Positions 32,991 to 42,061 of a DNA stretch of 64,000 nucleotides are shown one piece after another. A program made the translations under genes and the position numbers. Numbering within the stretch: the stretch's first letter is position 1; each line of letters opens with the position of its first letter. Under the pieces are notes generated by a model. That model saw nothing but the letters and a program-made list of their open reading frames with translations. It was not told where the DNA came from and did not search any database. This stretch comes from a bacterium. GTDB lineage: Bacteria > Krumholzibacteriota > Krumholzibacteriia > LZORAL124-64-63. The stretch covers positions 1 to 64,000 of the forward strand of contig JAAEOA010000434.1 of assembly GCA_024223715.1 (NCBI GenBank), in the 5' to 3' direction.

Positions 32991-34151
32991 CTACTCAGGC
33001 AACCTAAAGCAGACAATTGACAACGGCGTCGTGTCTTCCTCATCACCATCACCGCGCTCAGTAAGGCCGGCAGCACGTAAACCTTTCAAGACAAATAACC
33101 GATTATCAATAATGCGAATTCCGTCGTCATGGAAATTTCCCTCACCCGATAATATGACTTCGCGACTGAACTTCCGGTCAGAGTTAAAGACTTTGAATCT
33201 GGCCAAAATCCCCTCAGGTTGGTCGAAGGCTCCTTTGGCATCAAGTACCCAAATTTCACCGCCGGGTCGAGCGAAGATGCCCTGGATGTCCCGATCGGTA
33301 GAGCTGGGAATACCAAGCGCGTCACGGCGTTCGCCATCGGTCGACATTACAGCCATACGGGGTGTGTTTTCGAACATTTCATCTTCATTACGCCGGCGAT
33401 GCTCATATTCAAGGTCAATGGTATCTATTTGAGATCCACTGCTGTCGTAGACCCGAATGGCAAAGGCATCAAATTCATCATTAACAAAAATATTGCCATC
33501 CGAACTGACGGTCCAGATCACCGGTGCATCTGATTTCTCTTCCACTTGAAAATTATCAAGATGGCGTTCAACTTTTCTCTCGGACAAATTCGCAATTTCC
33601 ACACCTTCGGAATCAACGAGTGCAAGCGAGGTCACGATGCTTAAATTGTCGCCATCGCGACGCAATTGACGGGCTGAAAGGGCGACACCGGTTCCAACCC
33701 TGTCGCCATTGAAGAAATAGGCTGGCGAGGAAACATAAGCTTCGGGTAAAGGAATCTCAGCCGCGGGTAAACCATTAGGTTGCAGACTGATGATCTTTCC
33801 CGGCATGCGTTGCATAACAGCAATTTGGTCAGGACCGGCGATAAAAACGTGACCTATTCGACGGTATTCGCCCGGGCCTTCGCCTTCCCGTCCGATAACT
33901 CCGAGATACTCTCCTGAAGCGGAAAATGATTTGATCTCTGTTAGTTGTCTATCTGCTACATAGACACGCCCCTGTTCATCAACATCCAAGCCGGAGATTA
34001 CACCAAAAAAGACATCTTCGTCGTCATCACCTGCGGTCCATAATTTCACTGGTTCGATGGTAGAAACTTGAGGAGATTCCGATGCGATGGCTGGGCCAAG
34101 AACGGCAATGGTTGTGCATATTGCGAGAAACCGAAGAGCAAGATGGGTCAT
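32991..34151 (-). CDS. Secreted six-bladed beta-propeller protein
   Basis: 386 residues: a signal peptide (FLAICTTIAVLGPAIA, cleavage near 24) and then NHL/6-bladed-propeller repeats (VISGLDVDEQGRVYVADRQL, SFSASGEYLGVIGREGEGPG, AGPDQIAVMQRMPGKIISL, ARPGGEIWVLDAKGAF). Typical 6-bladed propeller families of this form are abundant in Bacteroidota-like bacteria and of unknown role. Likely periplasmic or surface protein. It is divergent from the hybrid kinase gene. Confidence 0.8.
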   Translation of the reverse strand: MTHLALRFLAICTTIAVLGPAIASESPQVSTIEPVKLWTAGDDDEDVFFGVISGLDVDEQGRVYVADRQLTEIKSFSASGEYLGVIGREGEGPGEYRRIGHVFIAGPDQIAVMQRMPGKIISLQPNGLPAAEIPLPEAYVSSPAYFFNGDRVGTGVALSARQLRRDGDNLSIVTSLALVDSEGVEIANLSERKVERHLDNFQVEEKSDAPVIWTVSSDGNIFVNDEFDAFAIRVYDSSGSQIDTIDLEYEHRRRNEDEMFENTPRMAVMSTDGERRDALGIPSSTDRDIQGIFARPGGEIWVLDAKGAFDQPEGILARFKVFNSDRKFSREVILSGEGNFHDDGIRIIDNRLFVLKGLRAAGLTERGDGDEEDTTPLSIVCFRLPE

Positions 34152-34499
34152 TTCTTTCCTCGCGTTATTAGAAGAAAATTTTCAAGGTGGTACTTGATAC
34201 GTATTTTCTGTTTGTGGGTTTCAATGAATTGTCCGGAACCAGGAATACCTGTGGCCAGATAAAAGTACATCAGAACTCCTGTGAAGGATTTCATGGGGAA
34301 TATTGTGCCTAATGTTCAGGTTTGTTTTCCCGCGAGGAGTAACTTACCCCCTCCTGAAATTTCTAATGAAATACCATAAAAAAATTGAACCCATCATGAA
34401 AACACGGTACAATTGTAAGGCTTCCCTTTACTAGGTGGGAAGTGGAAAGTATTGGTGGTCTTTATTTTGGTTTTGGCATCAGCCAGGGGTGAAACATCC
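34152..34499. other. Divergent intergenic region
   Basis: Between the propeller gene (minus) and the hybrid kinase (plus). No gene visible. An AT-rich part around 34370-34410 could hold promoters but no element stands out. Confidence 0.4.
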
Positions 34500-37376
34500 A
34501 TGAAAAGCTCAACAACCTTCACATCCTTCACAACCATCACACTCACTCTGATTTTGCTTCTTTGTACACCACTTCTGACAAAGGGACAGAACGACCCTGA
34601 ACCAACAATTGAGAGTCTCATCTCACGCCTCGACGGGAGTATTGGCGAAGAGCGGCTGAAGATTCTGATTGAACTAGTTTTGCTTTGCGAGGACGAGCAC
34701 CTGACTGCCGATACTATTGAATGGGGGAAAAAAGCTCAGGAGCTGCTTCCAGACTTTGGTAGTCCCATACAGGAACTCAAAGTTGTCCACAGCATTGGGT
34801 ACGCCTATGCAAAGAGTAACGACTCAGTCTCGGCACTGGCGCCGGCCAAACGCGCCGAAGAACTCGCACTTGAGTTAAACAAAACCGATTACCTGGCCCG
34901 AACGAGAAGTATGTTGGGCTCCATTCACTTCCAGCTGATGGAAAATGATAAGGCTCTGGAAGCCTTTTCCAGCTCACGGGAACTCTTCGAGACACTTGGC
35001 GATCACAGGTCCAAGGCAATCGCTCTTAACAACCAGGCACTCGTTTATAGATCCCTGGGTGATTCTGAAAAGGAACTCGAACTACTACTGCTGTCCCAAC
35101 AGGCATTTGAAGTGGCGGATGATCCCATGGGTGTTGCCGTAATTGGAATCAACATTGGCAATCTCCAACGCAATTCAGGCCAATCGGAAGGTGCAGAGGC
35201 TTCCTATCGTCGGTCTCTGGCGATGGCCGAAAAGGCAGGCAGTGAAAAAGTCAAGGCCGGGGCGCTTCGCAGTCTTGGCATGTCGGCTAATGATCGGGAA
35301 GCCCCTCGGGAAGCCCTTGAGTACCTTCAACAAGCCCTCGATATTTACCTCGAGCTTGGGAACAGTCAGATGCGAATCATTGCCGTTTACGGCACGATGG
35401 GAGAATCCTGGGAAATACTTGGCGATTACCCCCGTTCACTGGAGTATCATAACCTGGCCTACGATATGGCCACTGAGATCGGCAACGTTTGGATGCAAAC
35501 TGTAGCCAAATCAGAGATTTCTATGATTCACTCTTTCAATGGGGACTTGAACTCAGCAATTGAGACACTTGTTGAATGCATTGAAGTGGCCCGTGAAAAT
35601 GAGTTCTCCCCCCTTCTGAAACCATTCCTGACAGATCTTAATGGCCTTCAGGCCGAGTTGGGTAAATATGAAGATGCGTACAATACACAGCAGGATCTTA
35701 TCACTTTCATGGAAGAAATGAACAGCGAAGAAAACCGTGAGATTCTTGCCGAAATGCAGGCAACTTTCGAGGCTGAAGAACGTGAAATGAAAATAGAATT
35801 GCTGGAGAAGGGTCAGGCTTTGCAGGAGGCCGAACTGGAGAATCAGCGTGGTTTACGCCAAAGTATACTGTTTGGTTTCGCCTTTCTTCTCGTGGTTCTT
35901 GGCTTGGTTTTCAATCGATATCGGCTAAGTGCCCGTGCGGCGGTTATGGCCGAAGCCATGAAGCAGGAGCAGGCGATTAATGTCGGTCTACGTGAGATAG
36001 ATCAACTGAAGGACGATTTTCTGGCAAACACATCCCACGAATTGCGCACCCCGCTCTATGGAATGACCGGCTTGGTTGAGGCGGTGCTGGACGATCCTGA
36101 AAAGTCCCGTCTCGAGACCCGCAATATGCTGAAAACGGTACTTGAAAGTGGTCATCGGCTCACTGGCCTGGTCAATGATATCCTCGATTTCTCCAAGCTC
36201 CAAAAAGGCGGCCTGGTTTTGAGCCTTGAGCCAGTTGATATTCGCTCACTTGTTGATGTCGTGCTGACCCTGTCCAAGCCTCTTGTAGCCGATCGAAGTA
36301 TCGAATTTGTTAATACCGTTGAATCCTCGTTTCCCCCCATCATGGCTGATTCTGCACGGGTTGAGCAGGTTCTGTTTAATCTCGTCGGCAATGCGATCGA
36401 ATTCACCCAGGAGGGCTACATCAAAGTTGGTGCTCAGCTGGTGGGTGACCAGGTCAAGATATCGGTCTCGGACAGCGGGGCAGGTATTGCGCCGGAGCAT
36501 CAGGAAAAGATTTTCGATTACTTCGTTCAGGCTGACGCCTCGGCACAGCGCGAATATGGTGGCACCGGGCTTGGTCTTGCAGTGAGCCGACAGCTCGTTG
36601 AATTGCATGGTGGGAACATAAGTGTCGAGTCGGTACTCGGCGAGGGTTCGAAATTCTCTTTCACAATGCCTGCCACCAATGCGGAAGCTGCCGAAATAAT
36701 CCATGCCGTCAGGACTCCATTACCGGCAATCTATTTGAACGAGCCAGACAATTCGGATTTGATGCCTTCCGAGGCGATTACTTCCTTAAATGTCACTGAT
36801 GATTCCCCTACCATCCTCATTGTTGATGACGAGGTTCTGGTACGTCAGGTACTCAAGCAACACCTTGGATCCAAAGGTTACCGACTCGAGATCGCCAGTA
36901 GTGGCGCCGACGCTCTCGAGGTCCTTGGTTCAAAGGCAATCGATCTTGTTCTTTTGGACATCATGATGCCGAAGATGTCGGGTTTCGAAGTCTGTCGGGA
37001 GATTCGCAAGACGAAACACCGCAATGACCTTCCCGTGATTTTCCTGTCCGCCATGGGTCGGCAGGAAGACCGTGTTGCCAGCTTCGACGAAGGCGGCAAT
37101 GATTACCTCACCAAACCAATTGGAAGAATAGAGTTGCTTGCTCGAGTTGCTGTCCACCTCGAACTTCTCGCTGGTCATCGCGAACAATTCGAAGAGATCC
37201 ATGAACTTCGCCGGATCCTGCCGATCTGCTCCTATTGCAAGAAGATACGCGAAGACGACGGCTATTGGAGCCTGCTGGAGAACTACATCAGCCAACATTC
37301 AGAAGCAGAGTTCACTCACGGAATATGCCCGAGCTGCATATCTGAAAATTTTCCTGAGTTTGAGAAACCAGTGTGA
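34500..37376 (+). CDS. TPR-containing hybrid sensor histidine kinase with response receiver
   Basis: Start ATG 34500 gives a signal peptide (LTLILLLCTPLLTKG); an earlier GTG at 34452 does not. 958 residues: a periplasmic TPR array (about 30-400), coiled coil, one membrane helix (about 455-475, LFGFAFLLVVLGLVF), HisKA with His~513 (NTSHELRTP), HATPase (NLVGNAIEF, DSGAGIAPEH, GGTGLGLAVS), and a receiver domain with Asp~820 (LVLLDIMMPKMSG). It ends in a ~55-residue tail with CSYCKKIREDDGYW and GICPSCISENFP, a two-CxxC zinc-ribbon-like module. No DNA-binding output, so it probably relays phosphate or binds a partner. A second hybrid kinase follows. Confidence 0.85.
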   Translation: MKSSTTFTSFTTITLTLILLLCTPLLTKGQNDPEPTIESLISRLDGSIGEERLKILIELVLLCEDEHLTADTIEWGKKAQELLPDFGSPIQELKVVHSIGYAYAKSNDSVSALAPAKRAEELALELNKTDYLARTRSMLGSIHFQLMENDKALEAFSSSRELFETLGDHRSKAIALNNQALVYRSLGDSEKELELLLLSQQAFEVADDPMGVAVIGINIGNLQRNSGQSEGAEASYRRSLAMAEKAGSEKVKAGALRSLGMSANDREAPREALEYLQQALDIYLELGNSQMRIIAVYGTMGESWEILGDYPRSLEYHNLAYDMATEIGNVWMQTVAKSEISMIHSFNGDLNSAIETLVECIEVARENEFSPLLKPFLTDLNGLQAELGKYEDAYNTQQDLITFMEEMNSEENREILAEMQATFEAEEREMKIELLEKGQALQEAELENQRGLRQSILFGFAFLLVVLGLVFNRYRLSARAAVMAEAMKQEQAINVGLREIDQLKDDFLANTSHELRTPLYGMTGLVEAVLDDPEKSRLETRNMLKTVLESGHRLTGLVNDILDFSKLQKGGLVLSLEPVDIRSLVDVVLTLSKPLVADRSIEFVNTVESSFPPIMADSARVEQVLFNLVGNAIEFTQEGYIKVGAQLVGDQVKISVSDSGAGIAPEHQEKIFDYFVQADASAQREYGGTGLGLAVSRQLVELHGGNISVESVLGEGSKFSFTMPATNAEAAEIIHAVRTPLPAIYLNEPDNSDLMPSEAITSLNVTDDSPTILIVDDEVLVRQVLKQHLGSKGYRLEIASSGADALEVLGSKAIDLVLLDIMMPKMSGFEVCREIRKTKHRNDLPVIFLSAMGRQEDRVASFDEGGNDYLTKPIGRIELLARVAVHLELLAGHREQFEEIHELRRILPICSYCKKIREDDGYWSLLENYISQHSEAEFTHGICPSCISENFPEFEKPV

Positions 37377-37752
37377 GGTCTTAATTGCCGGGTCGGCTGA
37401 CCGGTTGAAATTTATTTTGATGCCATAACTCCTCACCAAGACTCCAGGTGGTTTTACCAATTCCCGCCCGGTTCTGTATTAATTTCCTTGAAACTCGCTC
37501 ATTGGTGGCTTTATGCGGTAATTTCTTCCTTACAAGTTTTCGAATAACAAAAAACTCACGGATTTCGCCATATCCTGACCTACAACATTTGACGATAGCC
37601 TGGCCAGATAATGTTGTCCGCTGGCTAACTCAATAGTTTGGCTGATTTTTCGGCTGAATAGCCCAAACACTTTTTATTTTAGTTCAAACGTTATTTGCCG
37701 ATACCAAACAAAGTCACACTGAATATGACAAGGTCAATCTCAGGAGCAGCCA
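37377..37752. other. Intergenic region between two hybrid kinases
   Basis: Holds a terminator-like hairpin at 37388-37418; otherwise no gene is recognisable. A CAGGAGCAGCCA ribosome site for the next gene lies at the right end, so the two kinases are probably separate transcription units. Confidence 0.4.
37388..37418 (+). terminator. Possible Rho-independent terminator
   Basis: CCGGGTC-GGCT-GACCGG forms a short GC stem with one bulge, followed by a T-rich tail (TTGAAATTTATTTT). It lies 12 bp after the stop of the first hybrid kinase. Confidence 0.4.
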
Positions 37753-39438
37753 TTGGCTTTTAATAACCAAAAGGTGTCCCAAATCAATGAAGAAGCCTCC
37801 CAAACCTTGGCTCGGGTGGTAATCTCTTGCCTTGTTATTCTGTTTTTTGTCATTAACAATTTTAAATCATCTGAAAACTTTCACCAGGCAATATCCCTGG
37901 AAACCAAGATTGTATTTGCCTACGCCATGGCCTCCATCCCCTGGTTTTTTTGGGTCAAAAAAACACCCGACCAACATACCTGGCGGCGATATATCACCTT
38001 GTTTGCGGATTTGGAGTTAATCTCACTCGCCCTTTATTTATCAGGACCAAAGGGCTCATTTTTCTACCCGATTTATCTCTGGGTAATCATTGGCAACGGC
38101 TTGCGTTTCGGGATCAGGCCCCTGCTGGTTGCCATTCTAACGGGTGCCGTCAGTTTTTTCATGCTGTTGAAGTTTAACCCCTTCTGGCAGGCAAATGTTG
38201 ATATTGGGTATGGCCTTTTGGCTGGTGTGATTATTCTTCCAACATTTTTTATTAAAGTAATTAATAGGACCCACAAGCTGAACCAAAGGCTGGAAGTGGA
38301 ATTGGAAAAATCTCATATTGCTGAAAAAGCCAAAGGGGACTTTCTGGCCAATATGAGCCATGAGATTCGCACTCCCATGAATGGAGTTCTGGGGATGGTT
38401 CAAATTCTGGGAGACTCTGACTTGAATATTGAACAACGTGATCATCTGAATATCATCCAACGGTCCGCGGACTCTTTGTTGAACATACTCAATGACATAC
38501 TTGATTTTTCAAAAATCACATCTGGAAAACTGGAAATTGAATCGGTCCCAATAAATTTACGAAACACTCTCGAAGATGTGGTCCATCTGTTAAATTCCAC
38601 TGCAGAAGAAAAATCAATAGCTCTGAATTTTGACTATCCTGACAACCAACACGAAGTTTTTTTGGGCGACCCAACCCGCATTCGTCAAATTATTTTAAAT
38701 TTGATGGGAAATGCAATTAAATTCACCGAACAGGGAAGTGTCACCTTAAAATGCAGATACAATCAGGAGATAACCCCGAACATCCGGCTCGAAATCAAAG
38801 ACACGGGAATTGGTATACCACCCGATCGAATTCATTCCATTTTTGAAGAATTTGAACAAGCAGAACAGGGAACCACCAGAAAGTTTGGCGGCACAGGCTT
38901 GGGTCTTGCCATCAGTCTGCGTCTGGCCAAAATGATGCAAGGCCTTGTAAAAGTGGAATCGGAACTTGGCAAAGGCAGCAACTTCATTGTTAAACTGAAT
39001 CTGGAGCCAAGCTTTGAACCCCTAATAACCCGAAAAATCAATCATGAATTGCCGGATTTTGGTTTAAAGGCCCTTGTCGCCGAGGACAATACCGTCAATC
39101 AACTGGTAGTAATAAAATTGCTTAATAAAATTGGTATCTCGGTGCAATTGGCACATAACGGTCAGGAAGCTGTGGATATGCTAATGGAAAACACCTTTGA
39201 CTTAATATTTATGGATGTTCGAATGCCCATTATGAATGGAAAGGAGGCCACCAAAGCCATTCGCGCCAGTGATTCTTCACAAAAAAATATTCCAATTCTG
39301 GCCCTCACCGCAGACGCCAGTACTGAAGATGCCAAGCAATGTCTTAGCGTGGGAATGAACGCCCACTTGCGAAAGCCTCTGAAACTGGATGAACTCATTG
39401 ATGAGTTGGAAAATATTTTTGTTCCGCAAAGAATGTAA
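37753..39438 (+). CDS. Membrane hybrid histidine kinase with receiver domain
   Basis: TTG start at 37753 after AGGAGCAGCCA. 561 residues: an N-terminal multi-helix membrane domain (about 18-185, no periplasmic sensor loop), HisKA with His~203 (NMSHEIRTPMNG), HATPase (NLMGNAIKFTE, DTGIGIPPDR, GGTGLGLAIS) and one receiver domain with Asp~488 (LIFMDVRMPIMNG) and the Lys of LRKPLKLDEL. No HPt or DNA-binding domain is present, so it needs a phosphotransfer partner elsewhere. The sensor is probably for membrane state or a small hydrophobic signal. Confidence 0.85.
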   Translation: MAFNNQKVSQINEEASQTLARVVISCLVILFFVINNFKSSENFHQAISLETKIVFAYAMASIPWFFWVKKTPDQHTWRRYITLFADLELISLALYLSGPKGSFFYPIYLWVIIGNGLRFGIRPLLVAILTGAVSFFMLLKFNPFWQANVDIGYGLLAGVIILPTFFIKVINRTHKLNQRLEVELEKSHIAEKAKGDFLANMSHEIRTPMNGVLGMVQILGDSDLNIEQRDHLNIIQRSADSLLNILNDILDFSKITSGKLEIESVPINLRNTLEDVVHLLNSTAEEKSIALNFDYPDNQHEVFLGDPTRIRQIILNLMGNAIKFTEQGSVTLKCRYNQEITPNIRLEIKDTGIGIPPDRIHSIFEEFEQAEQGTTRKFGGTGLGLAISLRLAKMMQGLVKVESELGKGSNFIVKLNLEPSFEPLITRKINHELPDFGLKALVAEDNTVNQLVVIKLLNKIGISVQLAHNGQEAVDMLMENTFDLIFMDVRMPIMNGKEATKAIRASDSSQKNIPILALTADASTEDAKQCLSVGMNAHLRKPLKLDELIDELENIFVPQRM

Positions 39439-39540
39439 ACCCTTACTCCTTCCAGTTTGTAACCTCTCTTTAAGCAGCATATTTCAAAGTATGCCCTTTG
39501 ATTCCAAGCAAACCCCGAGTCTCAACTTCCAAAAGATCTC

Positions 39541-40431
39541 CTAATCCTCTGCCGTCAAACGTCGAAGTTTTCGCATAAAGAAAGCTCCGCTGAATCCGGT
39601 TACCAGGATTGTAATAAGTACAACCCAAAAGAAGCCGTCAATTCCAGTTTCACTCAATTGTTCTGGAGCCCAAAAGTAATCCGGACCAATTTCAGATACA
39701 GAGCCAAGGAATATCAAAGTATCGGCGCTGGCATGGGCAATAATGGCCGGGTAAATTGAGCGTGCAGACCAGGCCAACGCGCCCAAAGAAGCCCCCATGA
39801 TGAACAAGGCAGCAAAACGAGGAACACCATTTGCATGATTCAGATGAGCAAGCCAAAAGAATAGAGCTCCGACACTAATGGCTGCGACGGGTCCGTAACG
39901 TTTTTCCAATGGACCTTGCATATAGCCCCTAAAACCAGACTCTTCAGCAACACCAGCCACAATTGAAACCAGGATCAAAATCGAATAAACAGTCCACCAC
40001 GGAAGCTGGTCAATGGGTAATTCTTCACCGGCGATAACCACTAACCGGTAAGACATTATTGTGGTGGCTATAAAAAACACCATAACGGATAGCCCCGCGC
40101 CGAAGGCCGAGAGCCTTTCGCCTGGATTGATGAATCGAGCCCTCATGCTTTGACGACAGTCCCTGGAAAATCTTGCCGATCCCCACCGACCGTTAAAAAA
40201 CTGAAAAACCAACCAAAGGTATGCCAATCCAATTGGCAGCGACCAAGGAATATTGGGAAGTACTTTCATATTTGTGAGGAACAGAGCTCCAGCTCCAGCT
40301 TGGAAAACAAAAAACACTGCAAACCCGCTGATAATTGATCTAAGCAGTACCGGAATTCGGCGCCAGTATTTTACGACCTTGGCTGGTTCTTGTTCGTTGC
40401 TCTCAGTGTGTTCAACAGAAGTGGTTTGCAT
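39541..40431 (-). CDS. CPBP-family intramembrane glutamic protease
   Basis: 296 residues, about 7 membrane helices. The signature motifs EESGFRGYM (about residues 160-168) and the downstream FFWLAHLNHA plus HASAD carry the Glu and His residues of CAAX/CPBP (Abi) proteases. GGAGAAACCGCA precedes the ATG. In bacteria such proteins process membrane peptides or act in bacteriocin self-immunity, but the substrate here is not known. The PadR regulator upstream on the same strand (72 bp away) may control it. Confidence 0.8.
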   Translation of the reverse strand: MQTTSVEHTESNEQEPAKVVKYWRRIPVLLRSIISGFAVFFVFQAGAGALFLTNMKVLPNIPWSLPIGLAYLWLVFQFFNGRWGSARFSRDCRQSMRARFINPGERLSAFGAGLSVMVFFIATTIMSYRLVVIAGEELPIDQLPWWTVYSILILVSIVAGVAEESGFRGYMQGPLEKRYGPVAAISVGALFFWLAHLNHANGVPRFAALFIMGASLGALAWSARSIYPAIIAHASADTLIFLGSVSEIGPDYFWAPEQLSETGIDGFFWVVLITILVTGFSGAFFMRKLRRLTAED

Positions 40432-40502
40432 TGCGGTTTCTCCATTGTTAGATGACTGTTAACCATTATTTGTCTATTGATTTGTCGTGGTATTTCAATT
40501 GG

Positions 40503-41129
40503 TTAATTTTCCTTTTTCAAAATGGGCAGCACTTCTTCGACCCAGGCAATTCGTGCCTCAGTCACCAGAATGCCACTGCGTAGCGTCAGGTAAAAAATGA
40601 GAAGTTCGTATGCCTCGGATTGAATTTTGGCTGGCTTTTCACTCCAGCCAAGAGTGTTGATCAGGTATACAAGTTCTTCCGGAAGATCTTCGCTTTTCAT
40701 TGCTGTTTTTAGAATTACCTCCGATTCCTGGAGCATCTCAAGGTGCTCTTGTTGTTGCTCGCCGTATTCTTCCAGCAGTCGAATTCCTTCGGCTTTGGTT
40801 GTGCGCGAAGACAGGAAGAATTTCAATTTCATTTCATCGCGCAACTGTGGCATTGAAGAAGGCAACGCCAACCATTCTTCGAAGATTTTTCGACCGGCAG
40901 AAGTAACTGTAAAAACCTGTCGCCGTCGGCCTCCACTGGCCGGGTCAATTTCTTTGGTGGCCAAACCATCGTCCACCAATCGATTTAATACCGGGAAAAT
41001 CTGGCCGTAGCTTTCACTCCAGAAATATGCAAAGGCCACTTCCACCATTTTCTTGATGTCATAGCCAGACATGGGCTTCCAGCAAAGTAATCCCAGAATT
41101 GCGAAATGCGTGCGAGCTTTGCGGGCCAT
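40503..41129 (-). CDS. PadR-family transcriptional regulator
   Basis: 208 residues: an N-terminal winged helix (FAILGLLCWKPMSGYDIKKM, YGQIFPVLNRLVDDGLAT) and a C-terminal dimerisation/ligand domain (VirActC-like, to residue 208). The gene is divergent from an ABC-transporter/two-component operon. A short dyad at 41187-41199 in the shared region is a candidate operator. PadR proteins typically repress envelope-stress or multidrug efflux genes when no inducer is present. Confidence 0.8.
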   Translation of the reverse strand: MARKARTHFAILGLLCWKPMSGYDIKKMVEVAFAYFWSESYGQIFPVLNRLVDDGLATKEIDPASGGRRRQVFTVTSAGRKIFEEWLALPSSMPQLRDEMKLKFFLSSRTTKAEGIRLLEEYGEQQQEHLEMLQESEVILKTAMKSEDLPEELVYLINTLGWSEKPAKIQSEAYELLIFYLTLRSGILVTEARIAWVEEVLPILKKEN

Positions 41130-41186
41130 TTAGGTTTGGGTCCTTGGTTTGGGTGGCAATTTTTGGATCGATATATGCTTACGATG

Positions 41187-41199
41187 TATCTAATAGATA
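41187..41199. promoter_or_regulatory. Candidate PadR operator dyad
   Basis: TATCT-AAT-AGATA is a perfect 5-bp inverted repeat in the region between the divergent PadR gene and the ABC operon. It is AT-rich and could arise by chance. Confidence 0.3.
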
Positions 41200-41374
41200 T
41201 GTTGCGTTTTTTTTGCCTGCCAAAAGCAAGAGTTTGTTTCGCGGCCATAATGGCTGGTGTTGCCAATTGTAACGACCATGAAACATTCCTGTTACAAAGC
41301 AATCGTATACTCCCCTGACATTACCAGAGAAGCATTTCAGAAACAGTTAGCTGACTAACGAGCGGAGTAGAATC

Positions 41375-42061
41375 GTGATTGATCTAAAACAAGTAAGCAA
41401 AAAATATCGGACATCAGCTGGAGAAGTTGTTGCCCTGCAAAACATTGACCTAGCTATTGAAAGCGGAGAATTGGTGTCTATTCTGGGCCGGTCAGGTAGT
41501 GGCAAATCTACCTTGCTCAATCTTATTTCGGGCATTGACCAGGCAACCCGAGGCTCCGTTTCGGTGGCAGGAACAGTTCTGAATGAACTCTCCCCAGATG
41601 AACTAGCCGCCTGGAGAGGTCGCACGGTGGGTATTGTCTTCCAGTTTTTCCAGCTTCTGCCAACGTTGACATCAGCTGAAAACGTAATGTTGCCCATGGA
41701 TTTTTGCGGTGTTTTGTCATCGAATGAGCGTAAAAAACAGGCGTTGTCCCTGCTGGATCAGGTTGGTGTGCTGGACCAGGCGGACAAACTGCCCTCCACC
41801 TTGTCCGGTGGACAACAGCAGCGGGTTGCCATTGCCCGGGCTCTGGCCAACGATCCACCAATAATTGTGGCCGATGAACCCACCGGTAATCTCGATTCAG
41901 ATACGGGCGACTCGGTGTTCCAGCTTTTTGGTGAATTGGCTAACCAAGGCAAAACGGTATTGATAGTTACACATGACCGCGATTTGGCTGATGCGGCTGA
42001 ACGCCAGATTTCGATTGTTGATGGATGCGTAAGTACACAAAGAATAGGGAGGACGGCATGA
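41375..42061 (+). CDS. ABC transporter ATPase, LolD/MacB type
   Basis: GTG start at 41375 (GGAGTAGAATC before it). 228 residues with Walker A GRSGSGKST, Q-loop GIVFQFFQL, signature LSGGQQQR, Walker B PPIIVADEPTGNLD and H-loop THD. Its stop overlaps the start of the permease gene (ATGA at 42058-42061). It powers the MacB/LolC-like permease at 42058. The operon is followed by a two-component system, which fits an envelope-stress-responsive transporter. Confidence 0.85.
   Translation: MIDLKQVSKKYRTSAGEVVALQNIDLAIESGELVSILGRSGSGKSTLLNLISGIDQATRGSVSVAGTVLNELSPDELAAWRGRTVGIVFQFFQLLPTLTSAENVMLPMDFCGVLSSNERKKQALSLLDQVGVLDQADKLPSTLSGGQQQRVAIARALANDPPIIVADEPTGNLDSDTGDSVFQLFGELANQGKTVLIVTHDRDLADAAERQISIVDGCVSTQRIGRTA

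Noticed and set aside
39541-40431. Immunity protein for the exported peptides
   Set aside because: CPBP proteases can act in bacteriocin immunity, but this gene is 11 kb away from the exporter locus and next to its own PadR gene.
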